Part shown: piece by piece, positions 35,963 through 45,984 of the stretch | How the letters are laid out: each line of letters starts with the position of its first letter | Position numbering within the stretch: position 1 is the first letter of the stretch | Made by a program: the position numbers and the translations under genes | Notes under the pieces: generated by a model | The model's input: the letters and a program-made list of their open reading frames with translations, nothing else | What the model was told of the DNA's origin: nothing | The model's database searches: none | Assembly (NCBI GenBank): GCA_017626555.1 | Contig: JAGAIM010000062.1 | Span: 1 to 64,000, forward strand | DNA length: 64,000 nt | Reading direction: 5' to 3' | Source: Bacteroidales bacterium | GTDB taxonomy: Bacteria > Bacteroidota > Bacteroidia > Bacteroidales > UBA932

Positions 35963-38332
35963 CTATCTTATATCGTTTTCTGAATCAATAATACCAGGAA
36001 GACCTGTGACAGATCCGTGATTCGTCGCCTTGCCTCTACGGACTTCCTTTACGATACGCTTATCGACCGCATCACGCTTCTTCGATGCCCCTGCCCCCTT
36101 CAGTACAGATCTGTAGGCATCCTCTGCATCTTCAGAATCAAGCCCGACCTTGATCGCAAACGGATCCTCGGCAGATTTCATCTTATATACGTCTTTCCAG
36201 GAAGCAATCTTCTCACAGTCCGGATTTCTGCCATCAAGACCTCCTTTTCGTACTGCCGACACATCGTATATATTGTCGTCGATATAGAAGTTGCCGGGAG
36301 TCATAGATGTGGTCGGAGAAGTACTGATGTCAAGCCATTCTCCATCAAGATTCCTGGTTGCCGGTCCAGGACGGAAATAGTTGTCCTCCACATTGAACCA
36401 GCCTTCTTCGCCTCCATATATGGCCTTTATATTCCAGTTATACACCACATTATTCTTGAAATCAACGGTACCGCGTCCAGTAAGAAGTTCCTGGCCGCTA
36501 TAGATGCGAGGATGGTCAAAACGTGGATTACGGCTTTTATTGTGAGCAAAGAGATTGTGGTGGAAAGACACATTGCGGCCGCCCCAGATGCCTCCGTATC
36601 CGTGTTCGCCCTTATGATGTACGGATGCGTTCAAAGCCTCGGAAATGATGCACCACTGCACCGTAGCATCATTTATATTATAAAATGAAGCATTCTCGTC
36701 GGTGGCCCAACTCATAGAGCAATGATCGATGATGAGGTTTCTGCATCTCTTGGCGCCAAGGGCATCTGCCTCCTGTCCGGACGAAGATCCCAACCTGAAA
36801 CGGAGATAACGTATGACGGTATGGTCTGCAGTGATGAAAACGTTGTGGTCACGTATTGTGATTCCTGCACCCGGAGCAGTCTGACCCAGGATTGATATAT
36901 ATGGATTCTCTATATTCAGCGGAGCCTTGAGATGTATGTCGCCGCTCACTGCAAAGGTGATGATGCGGGGGCCTTCAGCCTCCACAGCATATCGAAGAGT
37001 CCCTTCCGAGCCGTCATCCTCCAACGAAGTTATCACATATTCCTTGCCTCCACGGCCTCCAAGAGCATATTTGCCACATCCTTCTGCACCATCAAAGGCC
37101 TCCAGTCCCGTAACTCCCGGAAAATAATCGATATTATGCATAGCCTCCCATTCAAGAGAAGCCCAGATGAACGGTCCCACACCCTTGCAGTCATTCTCGA
37201 TTATCGGTTCGCTCAGATAATATGCAAAATCTCCCATTCTCATCTGCTTGCCGCCAAGACCTCCGACTGCACAACAGTCTGTCATAGAAATGGTACCGTC
37301 TTCATTCTCACGTATGAATCTGTCAATGAATTTCGGATAAAGTCCGAGTATATAATCCCGGTGGGAATCATCGATATAGCCCATCCTCAGACCCTTGAGG
37401 AATGCATATACGAACATTATCGAACAGGTGGCTTCCTGATAATTGCCTTCGCGCCCAGGACAATCGAGCACCTGATACCACATACCTGTCTGAGGATCCG
37501 CCCATTTCGGAAGGACTTCAAGGAAATAATTCAACTGATCTATAAGAGCCTGACGGCCAGGGTGTTGCTTAGGCAGATAATCGAGAACTTCCACCAGAGC
37601 AATTGCAAACCATCCGGTGGCTCTACCCCAGGCGTGCTGGGAGAGTCCTGTTTCGGGATCACACCAGAACATCGACCTTGATTCATCCCAGGCGTGACGG
37701 TATAGCCCTGTCGCAGGATCGAAGGTATTCTCAGCACCGGCAGTAAACTGATGCACGATATCAGCAAACAATGAATCCCTCTGCTCTTTCGGAGCATATC
37801 TCTTTGTATATTCCGCATAGAATGGAAGAGCCATATAGAAGCCGTCCAGCCATACCTGATGAGGATACACCTGTTTGTGCCAGAACTCTCCTGACTTCGT
37901 ACGTGGCTGACTGTCAATCTGTTCTCGTATCATACGGGTCACACGGCGATACCTTTTGTCCTGATCACCGAACATATCGTGCAGATCGAAATATATTCTT
38001 GCCGGACAGATATGATCCACATTGTAATTTGACTTCTTATATTTATATACCTCGCCATTTTCCGTCGCCATAGTATCAGCCCAATCCCTTACATACTGCA
38101 CCACTTCCGGCATATCATACCTCCGGGCAGCATCCAAGAATGACTTGAGTTCAAGGCCGGTAGTATAATTCCACTTCCGTTCTCCGTTTCTGCCGTCCAG
38201 ATAGGTAGCATCCGGATTCCTCTTCATTTCTGAACGGATCATCCTTACCGAATAGGGCTGCTGCGCCAAAGAAACGACAGCGAGCGAAAGTGACAGAAAC
38301 ATCAAAAACAATCTTTTCATAGCAATCATCAT
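35963..38332 (-). CDS. GH105-PL1 fusion: unsaturated uronyl hydrolase with pectate lyase
   Basis: The 789-residue protein has a cleaved signal peptide (ending near LAQQ) but no lipobox, so it is likely periplasmic. Residues about 25-400 form the (alpha/alpha)6 barrel of GH105: HQVWLDGFYMALPF holds Asp163, equivalent to the catalytic Asp of YteR, and HAWGRATGWF is the conserved substrate-side loop. Residues about 405-789 form a PL1 beta-helix with LIIDHCSMSWATDENASF, GEHGYGGIWGG and SRNPRFDHP (Arg601/Arg604). PL1 makes 4,5-unsaturated ends and GH105 removes them, so one chain could do both steps. It begins in an ATGA overlap with the regulator gene; the in-frame ATG at 38320 is an alternative start. 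Confidence 0.9.
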   Translation of the reverse strand: MMIAMKRLFLMFLSLSLAVVSLAQQPYSVRMIRSEMKRNPDATYLDGRNGERKWNYTTGLELKSFLDAARRYDMPEVVQYVRDWADTMATENGEVYKYKKSNYNVDHICPARIYFDLHDMFGDQDKRYRRVTRMIREQIDSQPRTKSGEFWHKQVYPHQVWLDGFYMALPFYAEYTKRYAPKEQRDSLFADIVHQFTAGAENTFDPATGLYRHAWDESRSMFWCDPETGLSQHAWGRATGWFAIALVEVLDYLPKQHPGRQALIDQLNYFLEVLPKWADPQTGMWYQVLDCPGREGNYQEATCSIMFVYAFLKGLRMGYIDDSHRDYILGLYPKFIDRFIRENEDGTISMTDCCAVGGLGGKQMRMGDFAYYLSEPIIENDCKGVGPFIWASLEWEAMHNIDYFPGVTGLEAFDGAEGCGKYALGGRGGKEYVITSLEDDGSEGTLRYAVEAEGPRIITFAVSGDIHLKAPLNIENPYISILGQTAPGAGITIRDHNVFITADHTVIRYLRFRLGSSSGQEADALGAKRCRNLIIDHCSMSWATDENASFYNINDATVQWCIISEALNASVHHKGEHGYGGIWGGRNVSFHHNLFAHNKSRNPRFDHPRIYSGQELLTGRGTVDFKNNVVYNWNIKAIYGGEEGWFNVEDNYFRPGPATRNLDGEWLDISTSPTTSMTPGNFYIDDNIYDVSAVRKGGLDGRNPDCEKIASWKDVYKMKSAEDPFAIKVGLDSEDAEDAYRSVLKGAGASKKRDAVDKRIVKEVRRGKATNHGSVTGLPGIIDSENDIR

Positions 38333-41300
38333 ATTTGGTTATTGTTCCGGGAAGTCTTGTTCTGCTTCATATAATCTGCAGGAGACATACCGAAATGCTT
38401 TTTGAAACTACGGCTGAAATATCCAGGATCGGAGAATCCCACCTTATAAGATGTCTCAGAAACGGAATACTGTCCGCTCTTGAGATAATATGTAGCCTTC
38501 TCCATTCTGAATTCCTGAATGAGTTCTACAGGAGATTTTCCGGTCAGACCTTTTATCTTGTTATACATAGATGTACGTCCCATTCCAACGTATGAAGCCA
38601 GTTGATCTACTGTAACTTCTGCGTCGGAAACATTATCCTCCAGCCACTGCATCACCTTCTTGATCAATTGTTCATCCTTGTCTGTAATGACAATCTCTTC
38701 CGGAGAAATGTCAATCCTGCCCGATTTCCGTCCTTTCTCCCCAGCAGCATCTTCGTGTGCTGAAATCCTGGAGACAAGAGCCTTTCTTCTGTCAAGCATA
38801 TTATCGATCCGGGCAATCAGAAGTTCCATTGTAAACGGTTTGGCAATATAGCCGTCGGCACCGTACTTCATAGCCTTGACCTGGGTATCATCTTCGTGCT
38901 TGGCCGTAATCAATATAATAGGTATATGACTGGTAGCAAAGTCATTACGGATATGATTTATCAATTCTATCCCATCCATCTGAGGCATCATCAAGTCGGT
39001 AACCACCATATCAGGAATCCATCCGGAAGACATAACATCCAATGCTTCCTTTCCATTTGAAGCGTCACGGACCTCATATCTGTCAGAGAGAATATTATAG
39101 ATATATACCTTCAGTTCAGCATTGTCTTCTACGACGAGAACCTTCAGCGCCCCCGCAGGATATGTCGGTTCAACCTTGTATTTGCTCAGACCGTGAGTAT
39201 CTGAAGGGCCGGTTTCCATTTCAGCCCCGATGAACTGGGCAATATCCTCCGTAAATCTGTCCCGGTCCATCGGAAGTCTCACAAAGAACTTGGAGCCGAC
39301 TCCCAGAGTGCTCTCCACCCATATTTCTCCTCCGTGCATCTCTGTGATTTCCTTACAGAAAGAAAGTCCGATTCCGCTGCTGGCCATTCCTCTGAATGCA
39401 GACACTCCTCCGGTACCGTATGGCTCGAATATCCTTGTCTGATGCTCCTTGGACACACCCACACCGTTATCCTTCACCATAATCCTGAACTCCTTGTCTC
39501 CGTCGCGCCATAGCACCCCGACCTCGATCTTTCCACCGTCAGATGTATATTTGAATGCATTGGACAGAAGATTATATACCAATGCTTCAAGCCTCAATGC
39601 GTCTCCCCATATCATAAGACTGTCAACGGATTTGACAATACGCAATTCCATCTGGCGTTCCACAGACATATCGCGGAAGTCATCATACACATCCTGCACT
39701 AGTTTGACTATATCGAAATGGCTTACCTTAAGACGCATCCTTCCGTCAGCGATGGAACGGGTGTCAAGCAGTTGATTTACAAGAGTCAGCATCCTCTTTG
39801 CATTACGCCGGACTATATTCACGCTGTATTCGTTCTTGTCACCGGACTCAGTCTTTCGGGCAATCTCTTCTATACCGCCCAGAATAAGCGTCAGAGGTGT
39901 ACGGAGTTCGTGAGAAACATTGGTAAAGAATCTCGCCTTGATCTCATTGATTCCCTGCTCCAGCCTCACATCGCTTTTAAGTTTCAAGGCAGAAACAAGA
40001 ATTCTGACAAGGATCGCAAACAGACCTATACCCAAAAGAAGATATATGACCCGTGCCAGTGCGGTATTCCATATAGAAGGTCTTACACGTACATCCACGC
40101 TGACGATCTCAACATCCGACTCATCATCAGGATAGGTCTCCTTTACCTTGAAAACATAATTGCCTGGAGGAATCCTGGAATAAGTGGCACTATTCGCTCC
40201 TGCCCCGGATATCCATTTCTTGTCGTATCCTTCCAGCATATAAGAAAATGCCATCTTGCCGCTGGAACTGAAATCCAATGATGCAAAATCTATCCTGAAG
40301 AACGAGCAATCGTGCGGAACCGTCAGTGTCCCGTCGAACGGGGTTCTTTTCCCATCAACACTAAAGCCGGAAATAACAAGACGGCCATCCCGTCCTCCCC
40401 CGATAAAGTTTTCAGGGTCAATGGAATATATATTATTATAGGTTCCAAACAAGATAGATCCATCCTCCATTTGCGCACAGGTTGCCTCACTGAATGATGT
40501 CGGAGTAACTCCGTCGTATTTCGTGTAGTTGCGTACAGAACGGGTAGATGGGTCAAAAGAAGAAAGGCCTGATTCCGTAGCGATCCATATCGTACCTTTC
40601 GAATCCTCTATGGCAGAAAGAACGATATTGCTTGAAAGTCCATCTTCCGTACTGATGATATCAAAACAAGGCTGGCCATTCTCGAAATAAAGTCTGTTCA
40701 ATCCTCCACCGAACGTACTGAGCCAGGTATTACCCTTGCTGTCCGTAAATATATGTATGACATCGTTGTTGCCAAGAGAAGTACTGACACCGGGTTCTTT
40801 GGTAATAAGATTGAAAACGGTCAACTCGGGTCTGTCGGAAGGCTCGAACAATATAAGCCCGCTAACAGTCGCCACAAGCATTCTGCCGTCTGGCATACAA
40901 TGCAGATAGCGTACTCTATCCCCCACCTGCTGAGGATAATCCGGGAAATTGTTGCGGACTGTCACAAACTCATCACTGTCCGGAGATGGCAGCATAGAAA
41001 GAGCCCCGCCGTATGTTCCGATCCAGATATGTCCCTGCTTGTCCTGCGTTATTGAATATATATTATCGGAACTCAAGGAATTTCTCTTTGCCCCGTCACA
41101 ATGGAAACGTTTCCATTCCCAGCCATCTCCTTGCGGCTTCATCCTGATCAGTCCGTCACCTTTCGTACCAAGCCAGATATAGCCTTGAGAATCTTCAAAT
41201 ATGGAATATATGACTCCCACATCACCGCTGGAAGCATCCGGATACTTGCGGCAGGTCTTCATATCAGGGGAATATATGAAAAGTTCACGGCTTTTCGCAG

Positions 41301-42657
41301 CCAGCCACAAGCGTCCCTTGCTGTCTCGAAGCATAGCCCTGATCTCCGACGAAGACTTGACATCCTCTGATACAGAAGGAGGAACTATCACATCCACCTT
41401 CGGACTGATTACAGTAACCTTTTCCAGTCCCCTGCCCACGGTTGACATCCAAAGTACCCCTGAACTGTCTATATCATAACAAGCCACGCCGTTCATAAAC
41501 ATACAGTCAGGCTGCTCCTTTACATTACTCAGAGGAACTATTTCATCGCAGCATCTGTCATAATATCCGAAGCCCCAATTGTTCATCTTGATCCAAGTCC
41601 TGTCCCCTTTGGTCTCAACCCTGGCAAGCGTATCGACATAGTAGGACATAACATTGTTGCTGTGCTCGTAGTGACGGAAACGGTCGTCAGAAGAGTTGTA
41701 AGCCCATATTCCTGTCTTTTCGGTTGCAATCCACAAAAGGCCTTCGGGATCTGGGAAGAGATATCTGACGCGTCCCATATCCGACCTTCTGATATCCAGT
41801 TCCAACGTAACAGGATCGACAGATGCGACAGCATTATCAGTGAATCCTACATAAAGACATCCGCCCGTAACCGTAAGCGTCGTAGCACTACCTGCTCCAT
41901 AATGTGAAAGATCCGAAATATTCTGTCCCCTTGTCTCCATATCCACCGATATGATCTGTTCAGGAGTGATGAAGAAAAGACGGCCATCCAGTTCCGCGCA
42001 GTCAAGCACATCCGGATTGCGTGCCAGAAGGGAAGCCTCTCCACCTCGAATTGCAGTGATACCGGCCTCTGAAACAGCATAAGCATTACCCTCCGTATCA
42101 CAATACAAGTCTGTAATATCCTTACCGATCGGATGTCCGGAGGACTCTGAATAAAGGGTATATGACAGATCCGGTCTCACATCTATCAGACCAACCCCAG
42201 GGAATGCAGCCAATACCCCGCCCGATTCTCTGCAAACAATGGCTCCGACCTTTGCATTGACAGTCTCAAGTCCCTGAAGCCCGGATGGCACAGGAAGAAA
42301 ATCTTCAGCATTCACATCAAAACGGTACAGACGATAGTCGTATGTCTTGATCCAGAGGTATCCTTCGGAATCCTCATCGACAGAAAGAATCCTGTTGTGG
42401 GAGAGGTTGGAATAATCACCCGGAACCATTGTGTAATTGACAAAGCCGTTTCCGTCATAACGACTCAAGCCATACCAGGTGCACAGCCAGAGATAGCCTC
42501 TCTTGTCCTGATGGATATCACAGATGGAGTTATGCGGCAGGCCTTCATCCGACGAGTAATGTTCGAATATAAATTCAAGAGGTTCGGCCTTCAATACATT
42601 GAAAGCCGAAACCAACGATAATATAACTGCTATTGATATGTGACGGATCAATCTCAT
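38329..42657 (-). CDS. Hybrid two-component sensor/regulator (HTCS)
   Basis: This 1442-residue protein combines a whole two-component pathway. After a signal peptide come the periplasmic Reg_prop beta-propellers (about 25-790) and a Y_Y_Y domain (about 795-860), then one transmembrane helix (about 868-890). The histidine kinase follows, with His916 in FFTNVSHELRTP and the ATPase motifs NLLSNAFKYT, VKDNGVGV and GIGLSFCKEI. A receiver domain has Asp1221 in VVTDLMMPQMDG. The C-terminus (about 1336-1442) is an AraC-type DNA-binding domain. HTCS proteins bind oligosaccharides in the periplasm and activate their utilisation locus. Being inside the pectin operon, it probably boosts its own synthesis. 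All key residues look intact. Confidence 0.96.
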   Translation of the reverse strand: MRLIRHISIAVILSLVSAFNVLKAEPLEFIFEHYSSDEGLPHNSICDIHQDKRGYLWLCTWYGLSRYDGNGFVNYTMVPGDYSNLSHNRILSVDEDSEGYLWIKTYDYRLYRFDVNAEDFLPVPSGLQGLETVNAKVGAIVCRESGGVLAAFPGVGLIDVRPDLSYTLYSESSGHPIGKDITDLYCDTEGNAYAVSEAGITAIRGGEASLLARNPDVLDCAELDGRLFFITPEQIISVDMETRGQNISDLSHYGAGSATTLTVTGGCLYVGFTDNAVASVDPVTLELDIRRSDMGRVRYLFPDPEGLLWIATEKTGIWAYNSSDDRFRHYEHSNNVMSYYVDTLARVETKGDRTWIKMNNWGFGYYDRCCDEIVPLSNVKEQPDCMFMNGVACYDIDSSGVLWMSTVGRGLEKVTVISPKVDVIVPPSVSEDVKSSSEIRAMLRDSKGRLWLAAKSRELFIYSPDMKTCRKYPDASSGDVGVIYSIFEDSQGYIWLGTKGDGLIRMKPQGDGWEWKRFHCDGAKRNSLSSDNIYSITQDKQGHIWIGTYGGALSMLPSPDSDEFVTVRNNFPDYPQQVGDRVRYLHCMPDGRMLVATVSGLILFEPSDRPELTVFNLITKEPGVSTSLGNNDVIHIFTDSKGNTWLSTFGGGLNRLYFENGQPCFDIISTEDGLSSNIVLSAIEDSKGTIWIATESGLSSFDPSTRSVRNYTKYDGVTPTSFSEATCAQMEDGSILFGTYNNIYSIDPENFIGGGRDGRLVISGFSVDGKRTPFDGTLTVPHDCSFFRIDFASLDFSSSGKMAFSYMLEGYDKKWISGAGANSATYSRIPPGNYVFKVKETYPDDESDVEIVSVDVRVRPSIWNTALARVIYLLLGIGLFAILVRILVSALKLKSDVRLEQGINEIKARFFTNVSHELRTPLTLILGGIEEIARKTESGDKNEYSVNIVRRNAKRMLTLVNQLLDTRSIADGRMRLKVSHFDIVKLVQDVYDDFRDMSVERQMELRIVKSVDSLMIWGDALRLEALVYNLLSNAFKYTSDGGKIEVGVLWRDGDKEFRIMVKDNGVGVSKEHQTRIFEPYGTGGVSAFRGMASSGIGLSFCKEITEMHGGEIWVESTLGVGSKFFVRLPMDRDRFTEDIAQFIGAEMETGPSDTHGLSKYKVEPTYPAGALKVLVVEDNAELKVYIYNILSDRYEVRDASNGKEALDVMSSGWIPDMVVTDLMMPQMDGIELINHIRNDFATSHIPIILITAKHEDDTQVKAMKYGADGYIAKPFTMELLIARIDNMLDRRKALVSRISAHEDAAGEKGRKSGRIDISPEEIVITDKDEQLIKKVMQWLEDNVSDAEVTVDQLASYVGMGRTSMYNKIKGLTGKSPVELIQEFRMEKATYYLKSGQYSVSETSYKVGFSDPGYFSRSFKKHFGMSPADYMKQNKTSRNNNQI

Positions 42658-42686
42658 AATTTACGGTTCTGCAATCCGTAAAGTTA

Positions 42687-44378
42687 CTAAAAGACTTTGA
42701 AATACCATTCGACAGGCACGTTATTTCCGTGCTTGTCCTGCTCGCTGCCGCACCTGAGGACATTCTCAGGAGTATATTTCTTCAAGTCTTTATCTTTCAG
42801 ACTATGCGACCATTTCACGCGATCTCTTTCCGATGAAGCGCCAGGTCCTTTGCTCCCGTATTCAGCATAAAAAGCAGTCTTTTCTGCGTATGGCTTATTC
42901 CAATTATGCCAGCCCTCAGGAAGAATATGATCGCCAAGTTCACAATTGATGAACACAGTCTTTGCAAACGATCTCCAAGGGCGTCCAAGATATACCTTGG
43001 TCGCATCCTCATTATGAATCAGACGGCAATTATTGAAAACATAGCCGAAATCTTCATTCTCAGGTGTTGAAGCCGCAGTAATGTAACTGTTCTTCTTGCT
43101 AAGGATCGTGCAATCCTCAAACCAGCAGGTCGATGCGCCGAAAATGAAATCGGTAGTCCCCTCTATCCAGCAGTTGCGGAAATACTGACGCTGTCCTTTA
43201 CCGTATGTATATACAGTGTCCTGATTGGCAAGGAAACGGCAGTTGATGAATGCAACCCTGTCACCGTCAATGGTTATCGCACAAGCCTGGGCTATATCCT
43301 TCCCTTCTCCTGATGCGTTCTCGATGGTAAGATTCTCGGCAAGGAAGTCCGACGCATACAGGAACACTGTAGATGTAGCCGATGTACCAAGTTCATAACC
43401 GGTAGGACCGATCTTCTTTGCATAATCACTCCAGGTTATGACAGTGTTTTCCGCAGACTGGCCGATAAGATGAAGTCTTTGCTTGTTAGTCGGAACGGTC
43501 ACCTTCTCCTCATATATTCCATCCTTGATATATATGGTTGTCTCATCCTGCTTGCAATAATCCGGAGCAGCATTGACTGCCTCTTGAACTGTAAAAAAGT
43601 CGCCGCTTCCGTCCTTTGCCACCACAAAATCATAATCAACTACGTGAGATGCCAGTTCCGGTATCACCTTCACAATCTCAGGAAGCAGAAGATTGACTAT
43701 CTGACGTGCCCCGGCCACATTGGTGTGAGTATTGTCGATCTTTCCGTCAGGATGTCTCGGATTAGTTCCTTTATCCACCCACATATAATATTTGCGGGAT
43801 GGTTCATCTCCCAGAGACATAAGCCATTGCTGGGTAACCTTGTTGGCATCGATGAGCGGAAGTCCGTATTCCTCAGCCACCTGCATAACAGCCGCTGGAT
43901 AATCTCCGTGACAATCGACTTTCAGATTGCCTTTATCATCAAACCATCTCCTGGATACCGGAGTGAAAAGCACAGGCTTTGCTCCTACACTCAGGGCATA
44001 ATCGACGAAAAGTCTGATATTATCCTGATAGGCTCCGAAAGGAGCGGCATAACGTGTCGTGTCGGATTCTTTCGAATCATTATGTCCGAACTGTATGAAA
44101 AGATATTCTCCAGCCTTGAGATCCTTTTTGACGTTGTCCCAGATGCCGAGTGTCTGCACGCTCTTGGTACTCCGCCCGTTCTGGGCATAATTTGCCACAA
44201 TCACATTGGTGTCAACGTGCGACTTGAGTCTCTGCCCCCATCCTCTCTCCGGATTCTCGTATGAAAGATCCTTGTCTGCCATAGTCGAATCACCCATAAG
44301 CCTGAGAACAATCTTATCCTGTGCTGCAGCAGAAATCAAAGACAGGACTATTGCCAGCGATATTGTAAACTTTTTCAT
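42687..44378 (-). CDS. CE12-CE8 fusion: pectin acetylesterase with pectin methylesterase
   Basis: The 563-residue secreted protein has two esterase domains. The first (about 22-245) is an SGNH/GDSL hydrolase of the CE12 type: MGDSTMADK with the nucleophile Ser, FGHND, and DNTHTNVAG with the Asp/His pair. The second (about 252-563) is a CE8 pectinesterase beta-helix: GSGDFFTVQEAVNAAP, QDTVYTYG (near 388), GTTDFIFGAS with the catalytic Asp (near 408) and YLGRPWR (near 460). Together they would strip acetyl and methyl groups to open pectin to the lyases and GH28. The signal peptide has no lipobox, so it is probably periplasmic or released. It lies 1 base after GH28. Confidence 0.93.
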   Translation of the reverse strand: MKKFTISLAIVLSLISAAAQDKIVLRLMGDSTMADKDLSYENPERGWGQRLKSHVDTNVIVANYAQNGRSTKSVQTLGIWDNVKKDLKAGEYLFIQFGHNDSKESDTTRYAAPFGAYQDNIRLFVDYALSVGAKPVLFTPVSRRWFDDKGNLKVDCHGDYPAAVMQVAEEYGLPLIDANKVTQQWLMSLGDEPSRKYYMWVDKGTNPRHPDGKIDNTHTNVAGARQIVNLLLPEIVKVIPELASHVVDYDFVVAKDGSGDFFTVQEAVNAAPDYCKQDETTIYIKDGIYEEKVTVPTNKQRLHLIGQSAENTVITWSDYAKKIGPTGYELGTSATSTVFLYASDFLAENLTIENASGEGKDIAQACAITIDGDRVAFINCRFLANQDTVYTYGKGQRQYFRNCWIEGTTDFIFGASTCWFEDCTILSKKNSYITAASTPENEDFGYVFNNCRLIHNEDATKVYLGRPWRSFAKTVFINCELGDHILPEGWHNWNKPYAEKTAFYAEYGSKGPGASSERDRVKWSHSLKDKDLKKYTPENVLRCGSEQDKHGNNVPVEWYFKVF

Positions 44379-44379
44379 A

Positions 44380-45984
44380 TTATTCGATGACTACATTTTC
44401 AGATTTATACTGGAACACTTCCTTGACTGCTGTTCCCGACGCATCCTCGCAATTCTGCATAACCACATTCTTGCAGTTGGCAAGGCTGTATCCAAGTCCT
44501 TCAGCCTGAGTGATGCTGACATTCCGAAGTACAACTCCTGTAGAATATCTGAGATCCGCACCCTTGTCGGACACTATCTCACAGTCCTCGACAACGATAT
44601 TCTCGATATTCTTTTCCGGTATTCCATTGAAATACATTGCTCTGGCAGCACCGCTGCACACAACATCCTTGATATAAATATCGCGGAACTGAGGTGTAGT
44701 CTCGTCGGCCGGAACATATTCCACATCAAACTCTGAAACACCCTCCGCAGCGGCTTCAACCGCTGATTTTCCACCGTAATGAAGATCGAAAAGGAGAGGT
44801 TCGGTCGGAATATCCATCATAACGATATCCTCGATATATATATTTTCAACCACGCCTCCGCGACCGCGGCAACTCTTGAACCTGAGTCCCACATCAGTCC
44901 CGAGAAAACGGCAGTCGGATACTTTGATGTTCTGAACTCCACCAGACATTTCACTTCCTACCACAAAACCTCCGTGGCCGTGGAACACTATACAGTTGTC
45001 AACGATAAGATTGCGGCAAGGTCGCCCTCTGCGACGTCCGTCCTCATCCTTTCCGGACTTGATGCAGATGGCATCATCGCCCACATCAAAACTGGAATTG
45101 ATGACCAGCACATCCTCGCAAGAATCTACATCAAGGCCATCTCCATTTTGTGAGTACCAAGGGTTACGTACTGTGATATTATTGATAATCACATTCTTAC
45201 ACATAAGGGGATGAATATTCCAACAAGGAGAATTCTGGAAAAGGCAGTCCTCGAGAAGGACATTCTCACAATTCTTCAGTCCGATGAGCACCGGGCGCAG
45301 ATATGTCTTCACGCTGTTCCATTCCTCATCTGTAGTGAGCCCTTGAGGCACATTGAAGGCATCGCTTACCACAGCACCCCTGTAAGAACTCGAATCAGGA
45401 TACCACAGGTCACCCTTCTCATTTGTAAAGCCACCGCTCTTGAGAAGTGCCTTCCATTGTGACGGAGCGATCTTCGACTTCTTCACCTGCCTCCAGGAAT
45501 CACCGTTGCCATCGATGGTTCCGCCTCCGGTGATAGCGATGTTTTTAGCCCCATCAGCATTGATAGGTGCCAGACAACGCCTTGTATCAAGACCTTCGAA
45601 AACCGTTTCCTCTATAGGATAAAGATCCCTGTCGGTCGAAAACAGGAGTACAGCATCCGGTCTTATATGAAGATCGATATTATCCTTCAGAGTGATCGGG
45701 CCGGTAAGCCATACTCCGGTAGGGACTACAAGACGGCCACCCCCGTTCTCAACAAGCACATCTATGGCTTTGGCAAATGCTTCGGTATTCAAGGTGACAC
45801 CGTCACCCACTCCACCATAATCGGCAATACTGATTTCTCTGGCAGGAATTTCAGGGCGTTGAACCTTGCCCATTTCAAAAGGAAGATCCTCATAGAGATA
45901 TGCAAACTCATAATCTGAGCCACAGGAAAGAAGGCCGGCGCACATAATTGACAAGGCTGCCGTACGGAATAGTCTGATGTTCAT
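44380..45984 (-). CDS. GH28 polygalacturonase lipoprotein
   Basis: This 534-residue lipoprotein (Cys21 in LLSC) has the right-handed beta-helix of family 28. The conserved acid residues and signature motifs are NGDGLDVDS (near 279), VGDDAICIKSG (about 298-308), GHGGFVVGSEMSGG (about 334-347) and LRFKSCRGRGG. Such enzymes hydrolyse alpha-1,4 bonds of homogalacturonan or its oligomers; exo or endo action cannot be told. It is first in the pectin operon. Its start codon follows the U-tract of a hairpin whose loop contains a -7 box, so its leader would be only about 20 bases. The lipid anchor suggests it works at the outer membrane. Confidence 0.94.
   Translation of the reverse strand: MNIRLFRTAALSIMCAGLLSCGSDYEFAYLYEDLPFEMGKVQRPEIPAREISIADYGGVGDGVTLNTEAFAKAIDVLVENGGGRLVVPTGVWLTGPITLKDNIDLHIRPDAVLLFSTDRDLYPIEETVFEGLDTRRCLAPINADGAKNIAITGGGTIDGNGDSWRQVKKSKIAPSQWKALLKSGGFTNEKGDLWYPDSSSYRGAVVSDAFNVPQGLTTDEEWNSVKTYLRPVLIGLKNCENVLLEDCLFQNSPCWNIHPLMCKNVIINNITVRNPWYSQNGDGLDVDSCEDVLVINSSFDVGDDAICIKSGKDEDGRRRGRPCRNLIVDNCIVFHGHGGFVVGSEMSGGVQNIKVSDCRFLGTDVGLRFKSCRGRGGVVENIYIEDIVMMDIPTEPLLFDLHYGGKSAVEAAAEGVSEFDVEYVPADETTPQFRDIYIKDVVCSGAARAMYFNGIPEKNIENIVVEDCEIVSDKGADLRYSTGVVLRNVSITQAEGLGYSLANCKNVVMQNCEDASGTAVKEVFQYKSENVVIE

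Noticed and set aside
36932-37681. Plus-strand open frame of 249 codons opposite the GH105-PL1 gene
   Set aside because: Lies over the GH105/PL1 junction, where the minus-strand frame is continuous and carries catalytic motifs.
43470-44264. Plus-strand open frame of 264 codons opposite the CE12-CE8 gene
   Set aside because: The minus strand codes both esterase domains with all their motifs, so the other frame is a shadow.
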